A stretch of 64,000 bases of DNA from Chinchilla lanigera (GCF_000276665.1 NW_004955416.1:5548845-5612844); one strand, 5' to 3'; shown: positions 22,153 through 35,603, numbered from the stretch's first letter. A program made the numbers and translations. Notes: a model not told the origin generated them from the letters alone.

Positions 22153-22331
22153 TGCTGGGGATTGGACTAAGATGCCCTTTACCACCGAGCTATGTTCCCA
22201 GCTTTTTAAAAATTTTTAAATTTTAAGATAGAGTTCCCCTAAATTTCCCAGGTGGGACTTGAACTTAGTGACCCTCCTGCCTCATCCTGCCAAAGTGCTG
22301 GGATTACAGACCCATGCAACTATGCCTGGCT
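22152..22331 (-). mobile_element. B1-ID dimeric SINE
   Basis: GTGCTGGGGATTGGACTAAG and ACCGAGCTATGTTCCCAGC (ID half, complement), a T/A-rich linker, then TCCCAGGTGGGACTTGAAC, CTGCCTCATCCTGCCAAAG, GCTGGGATTACAGACCCAT and ACTATGCCTGGCTT (B1 half, complement). Confidence 0.88.
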
Positions 22332-25300
22332 TTGAAGCTGCCTTGAAGATCTCTGCTCGAAGTCAGGAAATCCCTTCCCGGAGTCCCACCCCAAGGCATA
22401 CTTATTTACGTCACAGAGCCCATATTTTCAGTTACATTGTCCTACAGAGCATCTACAAATTTAATCAAATTTGATGTCAGTATATTTTTAGGATGCTCAT
22501 ACAATAAACAAGTAGCAATACATGTTGTCTCAAAAGTTTTATTTGTGTTTTGCGTGTGGAGAAGTCCTGTGCTGAGCAGAGGATTGAGGTCCCGGTTCTG
22601 CTTTAACTGGGGCACTTGGGCTAACGAGAGGGACAGGTGTAGGGCTCTTGGCAGAGTGACCCTCATAGTTTGCAAATGTGTGGGTCTGCCAGGATGTGTC
22701 TCTTAACTGCTCTGAACAGTGTGTTTCAGAAGGTGACTCCATCTTATACTCTGTGACTCAGTCAGATGTACACTTGTGCCACATGTAAAACTGAAACACA
22801 AGTAACGTGGGACAATATTTGCCCCAGTTTTTGCATGCTGTTCTACACTATTAACTCTGAATCTGGGGCCTTCAAATTTATTAGTTTTCTACAACATTAA
22901 AAAAAATGCTGGCCAGACCCCACTATATGGACGCATTACTGGGTTGAGATTATACTTTTCAAAAGAGTTCTAGGTCTCCCTTTCATAACAATATGTCTCT
23001 ATAATTCCCTGTGAAGGGAATAGCGTAGCTTTGAGTAGGGGAACTCTTACATTTCACTGACCCCCTTTTTAACTTTTATTTTTGTATTGTTTGTGTTGAT
23101 CTAGTCAAGAAATAAGCACTATTTCCAATCATTCTGATCTGGAGGTCCTTGCTTTCTGATCTGGCCTGGGGAGATTTAAAAAACCAGAGGCTGGAGCCAG
23201 CAAAAGTGAATCCACTTTTTTCAAGTTTGTTGAACAATATCTTTTTTTAAAAAGTGTGTGATGTCTAGAGCAAGACTGAGCTTGAGTCTTACCCATTAAA
23301 CCTTGGTTATGCAACTCTAAGGGGGTCAGGGACTTTCTTAAGCGTGTTGTAAGAAAATCGGTACAAACAAGCCTTCCTTGCAGCACTTTGCTGTTTATCG
23401 TACAGCGTGACTTGCACCTCACATGTATGGTAGCAAGTGCTGAAGACATGCGCGGGTTCTGAGTGCTTCCTCTGTGCCAGGTGGTGCGGCCACAAGGGTG
23501 AGTGTTTTAGTAACCTGGTAAGTGCTGTCCATGGGGCATCTACCCTGGTTCTTGGTTGCTGTAGAGGAAATGAGGTTGGGTCAGATGCAAAGGGTAAGAT
23601 GCACAGCGAGCCAAACAGAAGTAAGGCGAGAGAAGAGGAGGGTGTTGCAGAGAAAAGGAACCAGGTAAGGAGAGCAGAAAGCTTTGCTGATCTACAACAC
23701 TCACCCTTCCCCCTTCCCCTCCATCTCTACATACCTAAGGCTCCCAGACTTAATCTTAGTGCCTTTGCAGTCTGAGAGACTTCACACCTTGAAGAACTCC
23801 TTCAATCCTTAGCTCCACTTTGCTTGTAATTCAATTAACACCGCTCCCCAAGTTGGCCTTTGGGTGCCTAAGCTGACTGAATAGAGGGCTGAGTTCACTG
23901 AAATTCAACACTAGGCCTCTTTTCAAAGGGCTGGCATTGCACTTTGAACAGCAATAATTTAAATGATGAAACCAGTTTTTATCATGCAACCACTAATTTT
24001 AAAACTCCTATTATGCATACTGCCTTCTTTCTGCTTAATAATTCAACACCTACAAAGACATTTGGGTAAAAGTTGGAAAAAAACAGTTCATAGAAAGATT
24101 CAAATGACCAGGATCAGCCAAAGGATGTGGTTTTCTGGTTTTTTTTAAAAAAAACTGTTTAGTTTAAATATGCACTTTTAAAGTACTGTGATAAGCACTG
24201 TATTAAAAACAAACTTCTGAGTATTAATAGACAAACTTGCATGTAAGCAGTGAAGGAGATCATTACAAATTACTGTGGTGGGTATTTCTCAGGTGGGTTT
24301 CATCTGTAGGCATATCCTTAAGCTCTGCAAGAAACTGCCCTTTTAAAGTGTTCACCTTTTATTCATATTTAAGGAAACCTCAAGTCGCCCATTCCTTGCA
24401 TAAGTTACAAGGGTTTCACTGTTTGTTTTTGACATTGGAGATTTAATACCCCATCCTGCTATTGCTGGGTCAAAACACAGTCTTGCCCATCCCACAGAGG
24501 CTTGTATGTCTTTTTATTCAGACTGATTCTCGGTGATGGGAATAATGTGTAAAACTCAGAGAGTAACCTTCTGAAAGAGGAGCCTGGGGGTAAATAATCC
24601 ATCTTGTGTTTGTTTCATGTGTGCTTTCTGGCTTTGGAAGGGGGAAGCAAGTCTCCCTGAGTGAGCTAGGGTGTGTCTCATCCTATGGGTAATTGTTCTC
24701 TGGCAATAGAGTGTGTGTGTCACAAATAATAAAGTCATATCAATGTGAAAATTAGAAATGCACTGATCAAAAACAAAACTTGTGAGGTAGGATAGAAAAA
24801 ATAAAGATAGAAAAGGAATGAGGAGTATGGCAATTTTGAAATTGGACTTTTAAAACCTAAAGCTTTGGGACATAATCAAAGCTACCCATGGTGCAATGCC
24901 TTTTCTTTTTCTCTCCAAGCCATTTTTCCTTACCAGCCCACTTACTCCTAAGTTCCTAAGAGTCCGAAAAGGTACAATAAGCCTATAAATTGAGCCAGTG
25001 GTTTTCTTCTGGTAAGATAGTGTATACTCACAAATTCTAGGACTTCTACCCTCAAAGGAACAGTGTTTTTATTTGAAAACCACATCTCTAAATTTCAAAC
25101 ACATGCAAATGAATTGCATTCAAAGCTAGCCCACTAAGGGGTAACTGCCAGACATTAGGAGTGTACACTGCAGATCCCTTGTGTGATACCCCCGAGACCA
25201 CGTGAATACTCCTAGACCAGACCATAGCGCACCTTGTTCCTAAAGCATGCACACTCCTTTCTTAATGTGTACTTTGATTCTCTGTAAGGATCTACCTTGC

Positions 25301-26589
25301 CTGGCACTGACAAAATCCTGTAATTCTTTTCCTACTTCAGGGATGGGGTGAGCTGAGGTCCCCATCTCTTTTTTGCAGAGACCTCCTCAGGTTCTATCTG
25401 GTGACCCAAATATAGATGGAGATTGGTTGGCATCCCTGGCTAGTTTGCAACCAGTTTAAGCACATTGGATGAAATAATTTCTCACTCTATGTCCACGGGA
25501 TAGGCCAAATTTACTGTAAAGCACTACTACTTATGTTTTGTATTATTGTTTTACTTTGTTTCCATGTACCTTATATCAAACAGAAAATATCTGACTCTGA
25601 ACAAATATCTACTGTGAACAAAGCTGGAGAAGTCTGTCTTGTTAGTTTCACAAGTCCACATTGTAGTTTAACAAGGAAGGGCTGAGATGTCAACCCTTTG
25701 ACTAGATGTCAACCAAGCATCGCTGATCTTAATCCGTCAGTGAAAAGCATTGCCACCTGGTGTGATAAGTGTAGTCAGTGGGCGTTTATGTGTGATTTGC
25801 AAGTGCCCTAGAAGAGAGACTGCTCCCAGAGGAGAGTTACCTCAGGCTGGATCTTAATTTGGCCCATGCAGGTGTGCTCATATTGAGCTGTTTTATGTTA
25901 CTTTGACTTCATTAGTCTGTATTTGGGTTGGGGTGAGAAGAAATCTGGGTTAGACTTACAATACGTGTTTTTAATAAACAAGATATATACATATATATTA
26001 TATTATAAACAAGATATATATATATATAATAAGATTAAAAGTTGGTGCTTGTTCTAAAAACTCTCTTAAAAATTAAGTTGTTGTGACTTTTGCTGTATAC
26101 CAGGAAGTGGAAATAAGACAGCAGTGTAGGAGTAGCTGGGGAAGTAGGACATCACCATTTTGCCTGTTTTAGAACCACTTTACATCAGTCTAAACTCAGC
26201 AGAAGCGTCAGTGCCATAATTTGATATTTGAATATCCATTCTGTCATAAAACTTAAAAAATATTTTATGATTGTGTTGGCATAAATATAATCTAGGCTGG
26301 ATTAATTATTATACATTAATTATCATCATATGCAATTTGAGGGCCTACTCCTTTGTGAAAGAGGGAGTGCTGTTTCTCAGTTCCAAGAGAGTTGGTGGCA
26401 TCTGGTTGTTGGAAATCACTGATAATTTTACAGAAAGAAGTCTTTTCCTGTTCCCTTTGAACAAGTAGGAAGGAAGAACGTGACAGATAACCACCTGTCG
26501 TGCAGCCTGAAGTCTGTGAGAAATGGAATGGAGGCAGTTGTGAAGACTGACCAGGGAAGAAAAAAACACAAGATCTACCTTAAAACTGG
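22332..26589. other. Flanking DNA without a gene
   Basis: Largely unique. A short MIR3/L2-like trace is possible at about 23440-23530 (GAGTGCTTCCTCTGTGCCAG). An AT-rich low-complexity stretch lies at about 25980-26030 (ATATAT runs with ATAAACAAGATATATA repeated twice). No exon or RNA gene recognised. Confidence 0.45.
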
Positions 26590-26905
26590 GGTCGCTAAGG
26601 CAGGAATCTTAGGGCAGTGAGACTATTTTGTGTAATACTGTAATGGTGGAGGCATGCCATTGAACAGTCACCCAAATTTACAGAATTTATAACACCAGGC
26701 AGAGCCCTCATGTATACTATTGGCTCTGGGTGATAAAGCTGCTTCAGTGTGGGACCAATGGGTGTCACAAATGAACTATTCTGGTGGTGGATGCTGGAGG
26801 CAGGGAAAGCTGGGAGATGGAGAATCTCTGTGCTCTCAATCCTGCTGTGAACCTAAATTTTCTCTAAAAACTAATATCTACTTTAAGAAAGAAGAAGAAG
26901 AAGAC
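26590..26905 (+). mobile_element. L1M-type 3' UTR remnant
   Basis: CAGAATTTATAACACCAGGC, TATACTATTGGCTCTGGGTG, CTATTCTGGTGGTGGATGCT and CAATCCTGCTGTGAACCTAA follow an old L1M 3' end in order. They finish in CTCTAAAAACTAATATCTAC and a GAAGAA-rich tail (26885-26905). Confidence 0.75.
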
Positions 26906-27306
26906 CAACAACAACAACCAAGTCAGGGGCTTCAGAGGACTGTTCAAGATTAGAAGGTCTATTTTAAATGGGCCAAAAAACCAATATCTATTGCCCAATG
27001 AACTGTCAGCTCAGTGACTCAGAAGTGCTTGTCTTGGGCATAGGCATTGGTCCCTATTGCTTAAAGATCAGACTTGAATTTGGGGTCATTACACCCAGAG
27101 GTTCAGCCGTAATGGGACCTGACAACACCTCGGCTATTAAGGAAAGTTAACTAGATTATTGGAGTCAAACACAAATATGCAAACTAAACTCGGCTGACTT
27201 ACATGTTAAAGTATGCTGAGCTATATCCCATGATCAACAGGATTTAAAATTGTTTTCTCTGTGATTTTTCTGTTTCCCCTAAATTCCTCATGATTCTATG
27301 TGCCAT

Positions 27307-27545
27307 CTATGGAGTGCTTCGTACGTGTCAAACTCTGTGCTGAGAAATACATGCACATTTCTTCATTCATCCTCACGCACCCACAAACAGCCTCTATGAT
27401 GATCTACCGCTGTGGTTGGTCCTGCTTTAGAGAAGAAGTTTAAGTCTTAGAAAGTTTAAGCTATCCATGTGGGGACACAGAGCCAGTGAGAATAAACTAG
27501 ATTCTAAGTTAGTCAAGTCAGTGTGATTCTGGCACCCAAGATGAG
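27307..27545 (+). mobile_element. MIR remnant
   Basis: GTCAAACTCTGTGCTGAGAA, CATTCATCCTCACGCACCC, AGCCTCTATGATGATCTACC, the AGAGAAGAAGTTTAAGTC block and CACAGAGCCAGTGAGAATA match MIR order. Confidence 0.6.
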
Positions 27546-30480
27546 CACCACTTTGCTACCTGATTCATCGCTGATGTATTAGATGTTGTACCCAAAACAC
27601 TCACACATGTTGGATGCTACTCATTATAAGTAACCCGATCTAACTATTATGCACTCAATGCAGCATTAAACATTTTGCTCTGTTATCAGCTGCAAGTTAC
27701 AGACTTTGAGCATCAGAGGGCTAAGAACTTTGGCCTAGATATACACTTTTCCTTAGCCTAACTTAAGCTAGAATTATCCTTAAGAATAACTTGGCCATAT
27801 CTTGGGCACAGAGGAGCATAAACTCAGACTTCTTTTAGCCCTGCCCCAAGTTCTCACTTTGAAGCTATTTGAAAATGAAAGTAGAAGTGTCCTCACCATG
27901 CTAACAATATGTTGGGGGGAGCTGTGTTTAGTTACTGTATCAGTCATCACAGGATAGTATCATACTTTCTGTGTGTGTGCACATGTGTGTATTTCATTAA
28001 CAGGTTGGGCCAGAAACATGTCTTTATTATAATCTCTTCTCCATGATTCTTTTCATGAGGACTTTGGTTTTTCTCTGCAAGACCTATTCCTTAGGTCTTC
28101 ATAACTAGCAACAAAGAGGTTTTATTTATTTATCAAGCTATTTTTGCAACAGGGTTTTTGCTTTTTCTGTTAGCACTGTTAAGTTACTGGAATTGTGCTG
28201 CAATCTCAAAATCTACTCTAAAAAGATGTGAATATTTTTCTGAGGTGCAGAAATACATTTGAGCATTTGGTCTGATCTGGTCCGGAGTTGATATCTGTTT
28301 TGAATTTTTCTTTCTTTTTCATTGACTTTTTGCCCATTCCTCCAAGTTCCCAGGTGAAACCTTTCTTTCCGACAGTAGCTCAGAGGCCCAGTGCTCTCAG
28401 GGTCATCTTAACTTTCTGCTCTACACAGTCTGTTCACAGCTCCCAGCTCAGATGTGGTGCTGGAGGGAAAGGCCCTGACTTGCCTGGGCTGCTTGGATGT
28501 TCCCGACTCTTCCTGAGCTTGGCCCCTCAGAGGCTCACAAGTGACAAATAAACTTCTATTTGTTGCTACTTCATTGGTGTGTCAGTGTTCCGTTCACACT
28601 TTCAGGAATTTGAGTATCACTTTTCATCTTAGCCTCTATTTCAGGTAAAATCCTGGCACCTCTGCCAGGACAGAGTGTGCATACCAAATCCTGCTCTTAA
28701 TGTGAGCGTGTGCAAAGAAAGGGTCAGAGGATAAACTGACCAAGGACATCCCCCAAAGAGGCAGAGGGCAAAAGATAAGGAAATACAGGAAGGTTGGGTG
28801 ACTTCCATATTTTCTTCCTTTGCTAAAAACAAGTATAATATGTGCAGCTTCCTGAAAAATTTTTTAACTGTGTGTCGTCTAACTTCTTTCTCTGGTGAAT
28901 GATTTTTTCCCTTCTCTAAAGACCTGTATGTTTGCCTTAGTGACTTGGAGGCAGGGAGTTGAATTGCCTGAGATTGTTCTAATATTTCATGTGCTGTAAC
29001 TTTAAGGAGACTGAGGATATTCTAACCGTAGGATAGGTTTCTGAGATTCAGGAGTGGCTTTTGAGTAAGACTCTTAAGGCCCAATATTTTTGGCAGACGC
29101 AGCTCCCTCTGAATAATAAGTCATTGTTGAGTGACACAAGTAGGACCAGAGCTGAAGATAATTAAGGTTTTAAAAGACTGTCTAAAACAGAAGTCCATTC
29201 AGTCTCTGGTATTCAGAATTTTCCCCCTCATCAAACCAAAGTTTCACATTTTGCAAGGAGAAAGTACTTGGAAGTTGCTAGCTGGATCCAGCAGGGTTGC
29301 ACTGATGGGCAGGTCAGCCACCCCTTAAACACTTAGAACTCACTGCTCGGTGCAAAGTCCATCTGTGAGGGGAAGAAAGAAGTAATACTGTCTTGTCTCA
29401 TCTGTAATTATTCTCATCTTGCATGTTATGAGTGTCATGGCTGTAGTAACACACGAATCAAACAGAAAGCAGGGAGATGATTTCAACAGGGAACAGAATT
29501 CAGGGGAATGATTGCCAGTTTACTTACAATTGCCAGGTTCTGCCTTTTTTTTTTTTTTTTTAATTTATTTTAAACACCCTTTGAGAGCCATAGTGATGTA
29601 GTTGTTCCTTAGGAGGTTTAACTCAGATCTCAGTTAGTGCTGAGCTCATCTGGAGGATACAAGTCCCAGGATGGGCGTGACTCAGAAGTTCCCAGCATTT
29701 GGAGACTGCAAAGCACCTGTGGGCATCTGAAAAGGGATGTTTCCTGGGGGCATTTAGGGTCAGTAGAAGCCTCTGGAAATATGCTAAATTGAACCTTCAT
29801 GTGGTGGACTGACTATAACAATGCAATTCTGGAGTTTCAGGGCCAAGGGGTGGGAAATCCCAAACCTTACTAACTTTTTCTTGAAATCTTAGTAGAGGGG
29901 TGGCTAGTTCCTCTCTGTGCTTGGAGGACTTCTCACTGTTATCCCTAACAAGAGTCCTTCCCAAGGCGGAGAGAGGGACTGCAGGTGAGTCATGAACCCA
30001 TTCTGAACTGCATCATATCGTCAGAGCCGAGCGTGGCTTTCTGACCAAAACAGTGTCTAGTTTTACTTGAGAAGATTCTGTCACAGGTGGGAAAGCATTT
30101 ACCTTTATTCATCTCCTTTCTGTTTCCTGGTTTGTCACAGGTATTATCTGAAAAGCCTGACTAACCTTTGTTGTTGGCCCACATTGTGCAGTTGGAGTTT
30201 TTTACTCATTCCCTCTGTGCTGAATTGTTTTGTCTCATTAAAAAGGGCACAAAGCTACATATTTTTATAAATGGCTTGTGGAAAATGCCTGTGCCCTAGA
30301 AATCACCTCCACTGCACCCTAATCTCTGTGCTCCCCCCAGCTGTGGAGTTGAGGGAGACAAGCGCCCTGCAAACACCCTAAATAGGGTTACAGTGTTGGC
30401 TTTGAATACATTGTTTGGTTTCAGAAGTATAAACTGAAAGTTTACATATATTTTAACTTTTAATATAAATGTCAACAATT
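27546..30480. other. Flanking DNA without a gene
   Basis: No exon or clear interspersed repeat is identified. There is a short T run at 29547-29562. Weak L2-like text may be present around 28340-28540. Confidence 0.4.
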
Positions 30481-30742
30481 GCCACTGGTAGTGGAAGACA
30501 CCTGTAATCTCAGCAGTTGGGTGGCTAAGGCAGGAAGATTGCAAATTTGAGCCTCACCCGGGAAATTTAGCAACTTAAAATAAAACCTATCAAAATAAAA
30601 CCCATATCAAAATATCAAAATAACTCAAAATAAAATCTATCAAAATAAAACCTGTATCAAAATAAAAATTAAGAAAGGGCTGGGATGCAGCTCAGTGCAA
30701 AGACTCTGGCTTCAATCTCCAGTGCAATACTGAAAACAAGCA
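30481..30742 (+). mobile_element. B1-ID dimeric SINE with an expanded internal linker
   Basis: The left half reads CACCTGTAATCTCAGCAG and TGGCTAAGGCAGGAAGATTG. The right half reads AAAGGGCTGGGATGCAGCTC and GCTTCAATCTCCAGTGCAAT. Between them, at 30571-30668, the usual short A-rich linker has grown into about six degenerate copies of an AATAAAACCTATCAA-like unit. Confidence 0.82.
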
Positions 30743-32889
30743 AACTCTTAAGGGCATTGATCAGAACTCCCGCCCTTCTCCTCTCCTTCCCTGGAGCCGC
30801 TCTAGTCACTACACCCCTACACCAGTTCTGAAAGTGCAGGACCTAGACAGGGATCAGGGCTTCCTATCAGACTTTAGGTTCTGCAGTTTCCCTTAGCTTT
30901 TAAGTAAACATTTAGTATTAAATTGTGAGATCATCTCTTTATTCCTTTGCTTAATACCTGGAGGAGTCAGTTGTGCCTGAGAACTCAAGACTTCACAGCT
31001 TTGCTCCAGGCTTGTGCACTTGTAATTGCTTTTACTTGGTTTAATTTGAACTCCATCCATGCTCGCCAACTAGACAGCAGTGGAGCAAAATGTCACTGAG
31101 TCACACTCAAAACAGAAGTTAGCAATTCCAAGGTCTGAGATGAAGCTTACTATTTTTTAAATGCTTGTATGAAGCAGAGTTATTAAGCCTAAGCATTTGA
31201 TTACAGGAGCAAATTGTGACTTGCTAAAACTATCTTTGAAGACTCACATATTTTTTTAAAACCCAGCTGCTACTAATCACAGATAAGTTTAACAAAATAA
31301 ACCAAATAGTGGTCTAAAAGAATCTTCAATCAATGTATATCTGGGAAGTTAAAAACTAAGAGCAACATCACAAGACTCTATGTTCTTGAAGATATTCTGC
31401 AGATCACAAAAGTTTGTTGTTTAAAAAAAAAAGGAGGAAAGACAGGGCAAGGAGATAAAATAAAAGAATTGAAATGTGTATGTATGTGTACCAATTCCCC
31501 ACACTGAATAATCACATATTGCAAAAATGTAATTTTAAAGAATGAATGAAAACAAAGCAATAAAAACAGCATGACAATGATTTTCTTCACTTTAATTGGC
31601 CCAAACTTAAGAAGTCGAACTAGGTTTTGTAAGGTTACAAAGACTGGGGTGACTGGTGGGATTCCTCTGAGCTTTCAAGGGCAACCTGCTGAATTAGGGG
31701 GGCTTACGTGTGATATTCCTACATGTCTGTTTGCATGTATCTGTCAGTGTGTACCTGTGTGCCCATGGGTGTGTTATTGTGATAACTTTCAGTGTCAAAG
31801 GAATTGAAAGAAGCAGATGAGGGAAATGAACATGGCTGTAGAACTACTTAGAGAGATGGAAGAGGAGGAAGAATCTCAGAATTTGGGGGTTAAAGACAAA
31901 CAGAGAGGTTTCACAATATAAAAGACAAAAGAGGGAATAAGAGTCCAAGGTAGTTTCATCATAAATATTAAGATCTTTGGCAGAATAAAAAATAACCCTG
32001 TAACAGAATTTCTGAGGCAAATGGTTATTTTTCCATGTGCATTGTGTCTACGTTTGAAGGTAATAAAAGCGTTCTGAAGTTTGTGTATTTTATTCTTGAT
32101 GTTGGCATTGAAGAAAACAAATCAACACATTTCCCTTGATTTCTAGTGAGGAGGACACGGACACCTGGAGCCTGTGGTCTGGTTAGCACAGTCCTGCTTA
32201 CTCATTCTTTTGATGCTGGAAAATTGCCTAGCTCCTCCGAGGTAGGTACAATAATAGACCAATGTGAATAGTGCATTTATGCTTCCTCTTCACTTTGTTA
32301 TTTTCTTGTTACTATTTACCTTGAGAACAAAGGAAGACTTCCAGAATGAATATTTTAGAGGGTGTCAAACGTTCTTTGTCCACATGGATGGTCTCTCCTC
32401 CTGTCACTCGGATCCTCCTGCTTGCAGATGTCATTTGGCATATTGTTTCAGAGGCATTTCCAGACTTTCATCACCCACATTCCTGATCTGTCTTTCTCAG
32501 TGGTTCAGCCTGTTGACGCTGGAGAGGGCATGCTAACAACTGTGCTGGCCAAAAGGCTTTGCCAGGAGGGCTCAGGAGAGAAGTGCCCAGGGACAGGCTT
32601 CAGGAATGCTTCTCTTTTCAAGATGCCGGGATTGTGATGGGGATTGACAGACACTGAAATGACAGGGCTGGAATTCCCCCAACAAAACAGCTTCCTCATA
32701 CAGCAAGCCTAAGCCTGGAATTCCTAAGTTAAATCTGTGGTGAAGGCAAAGTTTCATATTCTTACTACCAACCTGCTGTTTCCTGTGTAAGCATTCTACT
32801 CTAAAACATATTTTAGCACAATGAGTTTAACAGATTATACACCTCCAACAGAAATTGTAGCTGTTTGCAATGGAGTCTAGTGCACGTGT
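30743..32889. other. Flanking DNA without a gene
   Basis: No exon recognised. There is no clear repeat apart from low-complexity TG text near 31734-31775. Confidence 0.4.
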
Positions 32890-32930
32890 GCATGTATGTG
32901 CATGTGTGTGTGTGTGTGTGTGTGTGTGTT
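32890..32930. repeat. (TG)n microsatellite
   Basis: A tract of TG/CATG units, including 13 or more uninterrupted TG. Confidence 0.88.
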
Positions 32931-33079
32931 CCCAACTTTTTATTATGAATTCCAGACAGAGAGACAGGGTTGAAAGAATAACATACAGAACACCCATCTA
33001 CCCTCCACTGAAGTCCAATAACAACAATTTGCTATACTTGCTTTTCTTTAAGAATCTTCTTCTCATAGGTCTGGGCATC

Positions 33080-33195
33080 TCATAGGTCTCATAGCTCAGT
33101 GTCAGAGTGTTTTTCTAGCAAGCATAAGGCCCTGGTTTGCTCCCCCATGCTTTAAACAAAATGAAAGGAAAGAAAACAAAATGAAACAAAAACCT
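33080..33195 (+). mobile_element. ID-type SINE, diverged
   Basis: CATAGCTCAGTGTCAGAGTG, TCTAGCAAGCATAAGGCCC and GGTTTGCTCCCCCATGC match an ID monomer. An A-rich tail of AAATGAAA-like units follows. Confidence 0.78.
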
Positions 33196-33449
33196 TTTTA
33201 AAAATAATGTGGAAACAGCACAACACTTCACTCCTAAATACTTTGGCCCAAATGTCCTGAAAAAGAGGACAACCTCCCACGTACAACCAACAATAATTCC
33301 ATAAAAATATCTAATAAGCAGTTAATAGTCACTTTTCTTCCAGTTGTTCAGCCCGTATTAAAATGTTCTCAGTTTCCCTAAGAAGGGCTTTTGTAGTTCT
33401 TTCTTTAGAACCAGGATCTAGATTAGAATAACTCTCTAACTGGGTCATT

Positions 33450-33880
33450 AGGTCCCTACTGTGGCCTGGAGGTGGTTTACCTCCAAGGGTTCATGTGTTG
33501 GATGTACCAACCAAAATGTGGTGATGCCAGCCATGGTAGAAACTTTAAGAAGTGAGGCCAAGTGGGAGATGGTTAGGTCACTGAGGGCAGTGCTTTCAGA
33601 AGTTAAGGTTAAGGTATTTTTGTGGGACTTTGAGTGTGTTCTTGTAAAAGAATCTGTAGCCTAAGAGCAAATCTGGCACTTCCTGTGTTTGTCTTCCTGG
33701 CTTGTCACATGATCTGTCCTTCTTGTGTGCACACCCACCGCTGTGATCCAGGCACCCTGTGGCCCTCACTGGAGCCAAGCCAATGCCTTTGAACCTGCAG
33801 AACTCTGAGCTAAGTCACTTCTTTATAAAGTACCCAGCTTCGGGTGTACTGTTACAGTACCAAAGAGCACACCAATACAA
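33450..33880 (+). mobile_element. MaLR-type solitary LTR (MLT1/MST-like)
   Basis: The order is that of a MaLR LTR in sense: GGTTCATGTGTTGGATGTAC, the GCCAAGTGGGAGATGGTTAG block, a CACATGATCTGTCCTTCTTG stretch, GTGATCCAGGCACCCTG, AACCTGCAGAACTCTGAGC and CTTTATAAAGTACCCAGC, then TGTTACAGTACCAAAGAGCA near the end. No internal retroviral-like genes are present. Subfamily not determined. Confidence 0.8.
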
Positions 33881-33899
33881 TCTCTTTAATTTTTTTTCA

Positions 33900-34700
33900 T
33901 CTAGAGCTGCACTGCCTAATGTAGTAGCTCCTAGGCAGATGAAGAAGTTAAGCATTTGAAATGTGGCCAGTACAAATTGAGATGTGCTTTAAGTCAAAAA
34001 ATACATTGAATTCTGAAGATTTAGCATAAAATAAAGAATGTAAAACACCATAAATCTCCAACTTATGAACAAGTTCCATTCTGGCAGAACGTACATAAGT
34101 CAATTTATTTGTTAGTCTGACAAAGTGAGTCTTATGCACCTTTGACACAAATATACAATGTGAAGCATAAAAAAACCAAACACACACACACAAGTACGTT
34201 AAACTGTTTTTATTTTTACAGTTACCTTAAAATGGTGGTACAGTACAATACAGTGTTTTCACTTTTTTCCATGGTTATTGCATTACACATCCTAACAGCG
34301 CCTTCCACATCATCACTGCTCTTCCTTTTCCTTCTGGACATCCTGGGCTCTGACTGAGCACTGTGTCCACTCTCACACTGTACAGTAAGCTCACAGCAGC
34401 ACAACTGAGGCAATGCACAGCAGACACATGAGCTACTTCCGAGATTTGTTTCCATCTATAAATGCTCGTAATACAAAGTCTGTTTGTATCTGTGAAAGTT
34501 CGCTGCTGGAATGGTTGTAAGTTGATGACTTAATGCCTCTCGTTAATGTGCTTTAAATTTTGATTGCATATCAAAATATTTTGGTTACATTGAGTTAAAT
34601 GAAATATGGCATTAAAATTAATTAAATTTTTAATGTGGCCAACAGATGATTTAAAATGACATACTGTATGTGGCTTGCACTGTCTCTCTATTGGACATGG
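33900..34700. mobile_element. Old MITE-like DNA transposon split by a Tigger-like insertion
   Basis: Two halves, 33900-34045 and 34537-34700, together resemble one common mammalian MITE. The left half has TTTGAAATGTGGCCAGTACA, AATTGAGATGTGCTTTAAGT and AAAGAATGTAAAA. The right half has TCTCGTTAATGTGCTTTAAA, AATATTTTGGTTACATTGAG, TTTTTAATGTGGCCAACAG and TCTCTATTGGACATGG. Removing the central insert restores the expected order. The exact family name is not asserted. Confidence 0.65.
34046..34536 (-). mobile_element. Tigger/pogo-like internally deleted DNA transposon, nested
   Basis: The ends form an imperfect ~24-bp inverted repeat: ATCTCCAACTTATGAAC on the left, and on the right, read in reverse, GTCATCAACTTACAAC. 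On the minus strand at about 34280-34345 a short frame reads RRKRKSSDDVEGAV followed by CNAITME, like the N-terminus of Tigger-type (pogo) transposases. The remainder of the transposase is gone. Confidence 0.65.
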
Positions 34701-35589
34701 GTGGTTCTAGAAATGCCTCCTTCCATTTTTCTTTATGATGATGACATAATGAAGTATCTATGACAGATGTCTTTAGAATAGGGCTTTTGTATTTTGAAGG
34801 AAAAAAAAAAACAGATTAGGAGAAATCAGCAGAAAGGGCTGTTTTTAGGGAGAACCTGGATGGGATTCCCCAGTGCATGAGCCTACAAAGCCTGCCAGAG
34901 GAAGGTACTGTCAGAGTCCTCGCATTATGTGTTTGGTCAGGGTATGCAGATGACCTCAGTTCTGTTGGGGAGATCTTTATACAAACTTGTGAAAGAAGAA
35001 ATGCTCTTCATTATTATAGTGTCTGAGGATTTGATTTCACATAATGTCTCGATTTTTCTCTTATTTTGAATTTTTTATTAGTCCATGTGTGCCGTATGTA
35101 ATGTTTATATGCCTTGGGTGGAGTTGGTACATGTACATTATACATCTTAATTCCCTTTTGCACCCCCTGTCTCTCCCCTCCCTCCTCCTCACTCCATCTC
35201 TTGATCTCCTCTCCTTTGGAGAAGGCTCTATTGCCCTACATCTTGTTCTCTTTTCTTTTTTGCTGAGTGCATTTCTTTCTGAACTGTTGTCATCAGCGTG
35301 TTTTAAAAACTATACCTATGCCCACTCACCTCTAAATTGTTTCTCTCAGCTTAGTTTCGGAGAAGCCTGATGGCTCTGAGCAGTGTTGTAACTGTCTGGA
35401 AGGAGGTTTTTGGTGCTGGATAAGTCAGGGACTGGTAGAGACATTCCAGGTTCATGCCAGAATCTCTTGTTTGACTCTCCCCATTCTCCCTAAGCAGTAG
35501 GTATTGATTCTAGGCCATCTCCCTTCCAGTACCTTCGTGCAGTGCTTCACCGCAGCTTTCTTCATGAAAATAATAATTTTTTTTGTTCC
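34701..35589. other. Flanking DNA without a gene
   Basis: Pyrimidine-rich text occurs at 35150-35290. No exon or recognised element. Confidence 0.4.
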
Positions 35590-35603
35590 AAAAGTTATGT
35601 GTG

